A stretch of 9,020 nucleotides of DNA, taken from assembly GCA_946624155.1 (NCBI GenBank), contig CAMORU010000010.1:1-9020 (forward strand), read 5' to 3'. Source of the DNA: an uncultured Caryophanales bacterium. GTDB taxonomy: Bacteria; Bacillota_I; Bacilli_A; RFN20; CAG-826. Numbering within the stretch: the first letter of the stretch is position 1; the number at the start of each line of letters is the position of its first letter. The notes beneath the pieces are model-generated. The model ran no database searches. It was given only the letters and a program-made list of their open reading frames with translations, and had not been told where the DNA came from. This document shows, piece after piece, positions 5,254 through 9,020 of this stretch. The position numbers and the translations under genes were made by a program.

Positions 5254-5817
5254 ATGAAGCTTATTAAATTCATAAAAGAAAATAAAATTATTACATTAGC
5301 TTTAGCTATCGTTATTTTATCATTTGTATTCTTAGCACTTCCTGGACAATATGCCCATTTCGAAGTTAGCAAAATAGGTTTAAAAACAACTTACAATTAT
5401 TACTTAAGTGGTTATGAATGGATGTTCGCAACCGTTAAACATATTGGATCTTCTAAAGCAATTGGCACTCCAGTTGCTTCTGGCATTGCCGCATTAGTTA
5501 TGTTAGTTCTTATATTTGTGGGCTTACTATTTTCAAAGAAATCATCATTTGTTTCTTTACTAGTAGCACTTGCATTAATCACTGTTGCAATTTTATTCTT
5601 CACATCTTCATCTGCTTCAGCAGAACCATACAAAAATGTTTATGAATTAAGCGAAAACGGTGAATTTAGCAATATGTCATGGGTTCCATATGTTCTTGGA
5701 TCATTAACAATGGCTACAGGATTATTAATGGGTTATAGAACATTCCTTACAATGAAAGATGAAGCAAAACATCCTACTCAACAAAAAGGACCGACATATT
5801 CATATTTACATAAATAA
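5254..5817 (+). CDS. Unrecognised small membrane protein, last gene of a tRNA operon
   Basis: A 187-residue protein I do not recognise. It has about four hydrophobic helices (roughly residues 12-30, 72-93, 98-118 and 144-163), a Lys-rich N terminus (MKLIKFIKENK) and a polar, charged C-terminal tail (165-187). These suggest a polytopic inner-membrane protein with both ends probably in the cytoplasm. The stretch between helices 1 and 2 (32-71) is aromatic-rich and the one between helices 3 and 4 (119-143) is Ser- and Glu-rich; both would face outside. No catalytic or binding motif is visible. AAGGAG (5241-5246) lies seven bases before the ATG. The start is 22 bases after tRNA-Gln(CUG), with no terminator and no evident promoter between, so it is probably made from the tRNA promoter at 4893. 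A strong terminator follows. Function unknown. Confidence 0.82.
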   Translation: MKLIKFIKENKIITLALAIVILSFVFLALPGQYAHFEVSKIGLKTTYNYYLSGYEWMFATVKHIGSSKAIGTPVASGIAALVMLVLIFVGLLFSKKSSFVSLLVALALITVAILFFTSSSASAEPYKNVYELSENGEFSNMSWVPYVLGSLTMATGLLMGYRTFLTMKDEAKHPTQQKGPTYSYLHK

Positions 5818-5834
5818 TAATTAATTTATTAATT

Positions 5835-5864
5835 AAAAGTCTTCGAATTTACGAAGACTTTTTT
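5835..5864. terminator. Bidirectional terminator between convergent genes
   Basis: AAAAGTCTTCG (5835-5845), loop AATTTA and CGAAGACTTTT (5852-5862) form an 11-bp perfect stem with T tracts on both strands. It ends the plus-strand membrane-protein gene. The stop codon of the minus-strand gene (5863-5865) abuts it, so it should also terminate that transcript. A small AT dyad, TTAATT-TATT-AATTAA, lies just left (5821-5836). Confidence 0.9.
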
Positions 5865-6261
5865 ATTTGATTTCCACTATTTCTGCTTTTCTATGAGGCT
5901 CTTTATGAGTGTATTCATTCTTATGTTTTCGTTCATAGTTGAATACTTCGATTTCACCTTTTTCAGTTAATCTTAAATACATTGCATCGCTCTTCTTATC
6001 ATAGATATAGGACAAAAAACCTCTTCTTTCCATGTTAAGAATATAAGAGCAAAGTCTTCTTCCTGGATAAGACAAAAGAGTTCCAAATGTCTTTAATTCA
6101 ATGTATTTACGAGTCTCAGGATCGAGCTTTCCTTGAAGAATATTGTTTATACCTTTTGCAGTCGGGTATTTCTTAACTTTATTTAGTTCATTGACTGTTT
6201 GCAAAATCTTATAATGCGAGACAGTTAATCTAAACTCGTTTGTTCTCTTTCTTCTTGCCAT
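5863..6261 (-). CDS. Small winged-helix-like, probably DNA-binding protein
   Basis: A 132-residue protein beginning MARRKRTNEF, with no close family that I recognise. Residues about 15-105 look like a winged helix: helices near 14-29 and 34-43, a helix at 68-81 (RRLCSYILNMERRGFL) and a two-stranded wing ending YLRLTEKGE (95-103). The wing pattern (G-F-L, a turn, then Y-L-R-L-T-x-K-G) is typical of PadR/MarR-like regulators. Both ends are basic and the C-terminal tail (108-132) is highly charged. I chose the ATG at 6261; an in-frame GTG at 6279 would add six residues, but it lies upstream of the likely -10 box. Neither start has a ribosome site. It is divergent from the NfuA gene with 60 bp between them. 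A transcription factor is inferred from the fold pattern only. Confidence 0.7.
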   Translation of the reverse strand: MARRKRTNEFRLTVSHYKILQTVNELNKVKKYPTAKGINNILQGKLDPETRKYIELKTFGTLLSYPGRRLCSYILNMERRGFLSYIYDKKSDAMYLRLTEKGEIEVFNYERKHKNEYTHKEPHRKAEIVEIK

Positions 6262-6269
6262 ATTTAAAT

Positions 6270-6278
6270 AATATAACA
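6270..6278 (-). promoter_or_regulatory. Extended -10 promoter of the winged-helix gene, leaderless mRNA predicted
   Basis: On the minus strand TG-T-TATATT (TG at 6278-6277, -10 at 6275-6270) is an extended -10 element. Only a weak -35 lies upstream. The ATG starts 8 bases after the -10 box, so the transcript would begin within about three bases of the start codon, with no room for a ribosome-binding site. Confidence 0.55.
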
Positions 6279-6284
6279 CATTTA

Positions 6285-6312
6285 TTGATTTAATAAATGA
6301 GAGTTATATAAT
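6285..6312 (+). promoter_or_regulatory. Promoter of the NfuA gene, leaderless mRNA predicted
   Basis: TTGATT (6285-6290), a 16-bp spacer and a perfect TATAAT (6307-6312). The ATG at 6322 is 9 bases beyond the -10 box, leaving a leader of about 0-4 bases. No Shine-Dalgarno sequence is present before the ATG. Confidence 0.7.
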
Positions 6313-6321
6313 ATTGTATCT

Positions 6322-6570
6322 ATGGACAAAACAATCGAATTAATTAAAGAAACTCTCGACAAAGTTCGTCCCTTCATTAATAGAGATGGAGGAGATGTTG
6401 AATTTGTCGATTTTATTGATGGGATTGTCTATGTCAATATGAAAGGCGCATGCGCCGATTGTATGCTCATTGATACAACTATTTCTGACGGAATAGAAAT
6501 TATATTGATGGAAGAAGTTCCCGGAGTTTTAGGTGTTAAACTCGCTAGCGAGATGCCTGAGAAGAAATAG
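6322..6570 (+). CDS. NfuA/NifU C-terminal-type iron-sulfur scaffold or carrier
   Basis: An 82-residue, single-domain NifU C-terminal (Nfu) protein. Such proteins bind a [4Fe-4S] cluster between two subunits and deliver it to client enzymes in the cytoplasm. Diagnostic features are FINRDGGDVEF (residues 18-28), GACADCM with the cluster ligands C44 and C47 (42-48), the TTISDGIE helix (52-59) and the closing EEVPGVLGV (64-72). The domain starts at residue 1, with no fused A-type or U-type domain, as in Bacillus YutI. The ATG lacks a ribosome-binding site and sits right after a consensus -10 box. It is a monocistronic gene closed by a strong terminator at 6572-6603. The divergent neighbour may be its regulator, but that is only a guess from position. 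Confidence 0.93.
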   Translation: MDKTIELIKETLDKVRPFINRDGGDVEFVDFIDGIVYVNMKGACADCMLIDTTISDGIEIILMEEVPGVLGVKLASEMPEKK

Positions 6571-6571
6571 A

Positions 6572-6603
6572 AAAAACAACCATTTGAATCAATGGTTGTT
6601 TTT
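6572..6603. terminator. Bidirectional terminator between nfu and the nucleotidase gene
   Basis: AAAAACAACCATT (6572-6584), loop TGAATC and AATGGTTGTTTTT (6591-6603) form a 13-bp perfect stem with A and T tracts at either end. It lies directly between the nfu stop (6568-6570) and the minus-strand stop (6609-6611) and serves both strands. Confidence 0.92.
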
Positions 6604-6608
6604 CTTAA

Positions 6609-8177
6609 TTAGAATATTGGAGTGAAACAAGTATCTCCTCTATCCCATTCAGCATTTTTGACTTTGTCAATATCGTAAATCTTATAGGCAACTTCGTCTC
6701 TTAAGATTTTACCAGTACGAATCAAATCACTTTCTTGGCATTCCTTCAAAGGTTTAAATTGCTTTGAAAGTGCTAAATAATCAGTAGTTGCAATGTAATA
6801 TTTACTTGTCTCATTAATTGGTCCAAAGTTTTCAAATGTTCTATAAATGGCAAGCTGGCTTACATCTTGAATATGATCAATAATGTCTTGACCAGTAACT
6901 TGCACTAAAACGATTTCGTTATCAAATGGGAATGAACGATAAACATCATTATAAAGGATTTTTCCTTTATTAATATCTACTCTAATTCCACCTTTACTAT
7001 TTGTTAAAGAACATATAATGTTCTTGCCAGCAATCTTGTAGCCTTTATTTTCACTTACAAATTTAACTGCAGATTCATGCATTGTTTTTGTAGCAATATT
7101 TGCGAGTGCACCATCAATAGCTAAATCATCATCGCATGAGCCTAATCTAATATTTTTAATTTTATCTAGTTCACTTGAATATGAATCCATAATTGTTGCG
7201 ATATTTTTATCTTCTTTAAGTGAAGGTGCAACGTCGCTCATTTGATCCCAAGGTTCCGAAGCACATTCGGTTGAAACATATTCTTTTGTAGATTTATTGA
7301 ATTTTAAAGCCATATGAGCAACTGATTGACCATAGTTTTCTGTAGCGGCTGCCGGTCTACCATTAACAGCACCCACAGTGTCCTCATGAGCATGTCCTCC
7401 GAAAAAGGCATCAATTCCGTTTATTACAGGGATATTACCAATTCCATCATGAACAAGAAGAACTACTGAATTACAAGCCTTTTCATTTCTAAGTCTTGCG
7501 GCTTCTTCTTCAACGATATCGACATAAGATGAGAAATTATAACCTTTAATTACGCTCTGCAAAATTGAATCTTCAAGTTCGCTACCAATAGCACCAATAA
7601 CACCAATTTTATAATTTCCACGTTTTACAATAGTAGACTTTTTAATAAAGCTTGGCATTTTACCATTTTTAGTAATATTTGCACCTAAATAAGGAATGGT
7701 TGAAGTATTATACTTCAATTCAGCATTCTTTTTAAGCCATGTATCAGTCCAGTCAAATTCATGGTTTCCAATTGCCATAGCATCAAATCCCATGTATTGC
7801 ATGCAATAATTAACCATGTAACCACGAGTTAAATTAGATTCTGCGGAGCCTTGGAACATATCACCACAAGAAAGAAGAACTGTACCACCTTTATTTTTAG
7901 CTCTCTTATTTTCCAAATAAGTGGACAGTTTCTTTAGACCAACATATGTGTGATCATCATTTTCATAATTAACTGCGCCATGGAAATCCGATAATTCATA
8001 CAAATCAATGTATTCATAATCAGCATCGGATCTAATTGCTCCAGTATTTCTTTTAGGAATACTTGGTAAATTTACTTTAACTTTATCAACATCAACTGTT
8101 GGTATAACTAAAGGTTTTTTAGTACAACCAGTTAAAGAAAGAGCAACGAGTGGCAAAATAATTCTTCTAATTTTCAT
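6609..8177 (-). CDS. 5'-nucleotidase/metallophosphatase family lipoprotein (UshA-like)
   Basis: A 522-residue surface lipoprotein. The signal peptide ends in lipobox LTGC with C18 as the lipidated residue, so it should be anchored outside the membrane. Residues 55-290 are a two-metal phosphoesterase domain: DFH (64-66), GD (105-106), GNHE (137-140), H243 and GHAH (261-264) are the metal and phosphate ligands. Residues about 345-500 match the 5'-nucleotidase C-terminal domain, with a GGIR segment (396-399) and FPFDNEIVLVQVTG (416-429). Relatives hydrolyse nucleoside monophosphates, cyclic nucleotides or UDP-sugars for scavenging. The usual GGDGY-like loop after the DFLA segment is not seen: TTDYLALSKQF follows instead, so substrate choice may differ. 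GAGGAAA lies just before the ATG, and 16 bp separate it from the cysQ-like gene upstream, probably one operon. Confidence 0.9.
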   Translation of the reverse strand: MKIRRIILPLVALSLTGCTKKPLVIPTVDVDKVKVNLPSIPKRNTGAIRSDADYEYIDLYELSDFHGAVNYENDDHTYVGLKKLSTYLENKRAKNKGGTVLLSCGDMFQGSAESNLTRGYMVNYCMQYMGFDAMAIGNHEFDWTDTWLKKNAELKYNTSTIPYLGANITKNGKMPSFIKKSTIVKRGNYKIGVIGAIGSELEDSILQSVIKGYNFSSYVDIVEEEAARLRNEKACNSVVLLVHDGIGNIPVINGIDAFFGGHAHEDTVGAVNGRPAAATENYGQSVAHMALKFNKSTKEYVSTECASEPWDQMSDVAPSLKEDKNIATIMDSYSSELDKIKNIRLGSCDDDLAIDGALANIATKTMHESAVKFVSENKGYKIAGKNIICSLTNSKGGIRVDINKGKILYNDVYRSFPFDNEIVLVQVTGQDIIDHIQDVSQLAIYRTFENFGPINETSKYYIATTDYLALSKQFKPLKECQESDLIRTGKILRDEVAYKIYDIDKVKNAEWDRGDTCFTPIF

Positions 8178-8193
8178 AATTTTTCCTCACTTA

Positions 8194-8979
8194 TTATAAT
8201 AAGAAATTTTCTTTTCGATTACAAATAATATAGCCGTCATGGTTATAGACATCTTCGCGATTATAACGAATCGGAGTTCCATCAAATTTAAGAAGATAAC
8301 CACCAGCTTCTTCAACAATAATTTGCATAGCGCAAGTATCCCATTCTTTTGTATTTGAAGAGAAACGATATGACATTTCGGCCTCACCTTTTGCTATTAT
8401 GCAACCTTTTAAAGTAGCACCTAACTTGCGTTGATGTTTAATAATGTCTGAATGTTTTTTAATCATATCCATTTCGGTTTGATTTGAATGAAAATTGGAC
8501 ACTAATGTCGTAACATCTTTAATTTTATTATTACAATGAAGCTTTACAGGATCTGCATTTTTATCTTCAAGATAAAAAGAACCTTCGCCTTCAACTGCAT
8601 AATAAATTTCTCCTGTTACCGGAACCAAAATAACTCCGAGAACCGCTTTATGCTTGTAAGAAAGCCCAATATTCACAGTAAATTGGTCATTTTTTGCAAC
8701 AAAATCTTTTGTTCCATCAATTGGGTCAACAATCCAAACATAATCGTTTTTTAAACGATTTTTGTCATCAACAGACTCTTCTGTTAATAAAGAATATAAA
8801 GGAAAAGCCGTTGATAAGACTTCACGAATTTTCTTATCTGCGGCTTTATCAGCCCTAGTAACAGGCGAATTATCTGATTTAATTTCAACTCCTAAATCGT
8901 TAGAGTTATAAATTTCTAAAATTAATTCACGAACTGAATTTACTGCTTGTAATGCAACTTCAAGTTCGCGCTCAAACAT
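8194..8979 (-). CDS. cysQ: 3'(2'),5'-bisphosphate nucleotidase, inositol-monophosphatase superfamily
   Basis: CysQ removes the 3'-phosphate of adenosine 3',5'-bisphosphate (pAp), a by-product of sulfate assimilation and acyl-carrier-protein turnover, to give AMP; it needs Mg2+ and is inhibited by Li+. The 261-residue protein has all metal-site motifs of the superfamily: DNSPVTRAD (36-44), EE (67-68), DPIDGTKDF (85-93) and WDTCA (213-217). DGTKDF and GATLKGCIIAKGEAEMSYR (187-205) before the WDT motif are CysQ-like rather than inositol monophosphatase-like. The ATG overlaps the stop of the upstream gene by one base (TAATG), suggesting coupling; GGAGG lies 13 bases upstream, a long spacing. The neighbouring lipoprotein is also a nucleotide phosphatase. 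A broader inositol or fructose bisphosphatase activity is the alternative. Confidence 0.88.
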   Translation of the reverse strand: MFERELEVALQAVNSVRELILEIYNSNDLGVEIKSDNSPVTRADKAADKKIREVLSTAFPLYSLLTEESVDDKNRLKNDYVWIVDPIDGTKDFVAKNDQFTVNIGLSYKHKAVLGVILVPVTGEIYYAVEGEGSFYLEDKNADPVKLHCNNKIKDVTTLVSNFHSNQTEMDMIKKHSDIIKHQRKLGATLKGCIIAKGEAEMSYRFSSNTKEWDTCAMQIIVEEAGGYLLKFDGTPIRYNREDVYNHDGYIICNRKENFLL

Positions 8980-9020
8980 TATTGTTTTTGTGCCTCCGCA
9001 GCTGCTTTATCAAGATCTTC
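8979..9020 (-). CDS. 3' end of an unidentified upstream gene (last 13 codons)
   Basis: On the minus strand the frame from the window edge reads EDLDKAAAEAQKQ and ends in TAA, whose last base is the first base of the cysQ ATG. The residues look like an amphipathic, charged C-terminal helix and cannot be assigned to a family. The TAATG junction, and a GGAGG lying inside this coding end, support a real upstream gene coupled to cysQ. Confidence 0.5.
   Translation of the reverse strand, partial: EDLDKAAAEAQKQ

Noticed and set aside
6262..6279. GTG at 6279 as start of the winged-helix gene
   Set aside because: It lies upstream of the probable -10 box and has no ribosome site; the ATG at 6261 gives a natural basic N terminus.
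8536..8754. Open frame on the plus strand inside cysQ, and similar short frames at 2467-2712, 3938-4120, 5412-5633 and 8187-8387
   Set aside because: All are overlapped by well-supported genes in another frame and show no motif or start signal of their own.

Overview
The window is AT-rich, gene-dense chromosomal DNA. It points to a low-GC Gram-positive bacterium of the Bacilli/Erysipelotrichia/Mollicutes-related kind. The reasons are: strong AT bias in codons and spacers; GAGG/AAGGAG ribosome sites; tRNA genes that encode their CCA ends; a lipoprotein signal on a surface 5'-nucleotidase; a Firmicute-type glucose-6-phosphate isomerase; and a single-domain S1 protein like YugI/YabR. All Trp codons in the called genes are TGG and every visible stop is TAA or TAG, so the standard code holds, though TGA appears to be avoided as a stop. 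I cannot name the species.

Layout, left to right. (1) 1-1065: 3' part of an MgtE magnesium transporter/channel. (2) 1074-1234: a single-tRNA unit, tRNA-Leu(GAG), with its own promoter and terminator. (3) 1255-4497: a regulatory region with a perfect 8-bp dyad, then a four-gene operon in which every gene overlaps the next (13, 1 and 8 nt): a HAD phosphatase, IspD, an S1 RNA-binding protein and glucose-6-phosphate isomerase. (4) 4505-4861: promoter, tRNA-Val(UAC), tRNA-Tyr(GUA), tRNA-Gln(UUG), terminator. (5) 4893-5864: promoter, tRNA-Lys(UUU), tRNA-Leu(UAA), tRNA-Gln(CUG), then an unrecognised four-helix membrane protein gene with no terminator or promoter between it and the tRNAs; a bidirectional terminator follows. 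(6) 5863-6603: a divergent pair, a small winged-helix-like protein (minus) and an NfuA/NifU-type Fe-S protein (plus). Both appear to have -10 boxes so close to the ATG that their mRNAs would be leaderless. (7) 6609-9020, minus strand: a three-gene string of an upstream gene seen only as its last 13 codons, a CysQ-type 3'(2'),5'-bisphosphate nucleotidase, and a 5'-nucleotidase-family lipoprotein.

Most content is housekeeping: isoprenoid precursors, glycolysis, Fe-S assembly, Mg2+ uptake, nucleotide phosphate turnover and translation. I found no phage, CRISPR, insertion sequence or defence locus, and no clear new system. The most interesting details are in the tRNA units. Both clusters have a leader hairpin whose right arm is repeated just after the first tRNA, which allows an alternative stem enclosing that tRNA. 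Several tRNAs also break near-universal rules: C at position 55 in tRNA-Gln(UUG), and A-C mismatches in the tRNA-Lys and tRNA-Leu(UAA) stems. The paired leaderless promoters and the unknown membrane protein at the end of a tRNA operon are also worth a look.
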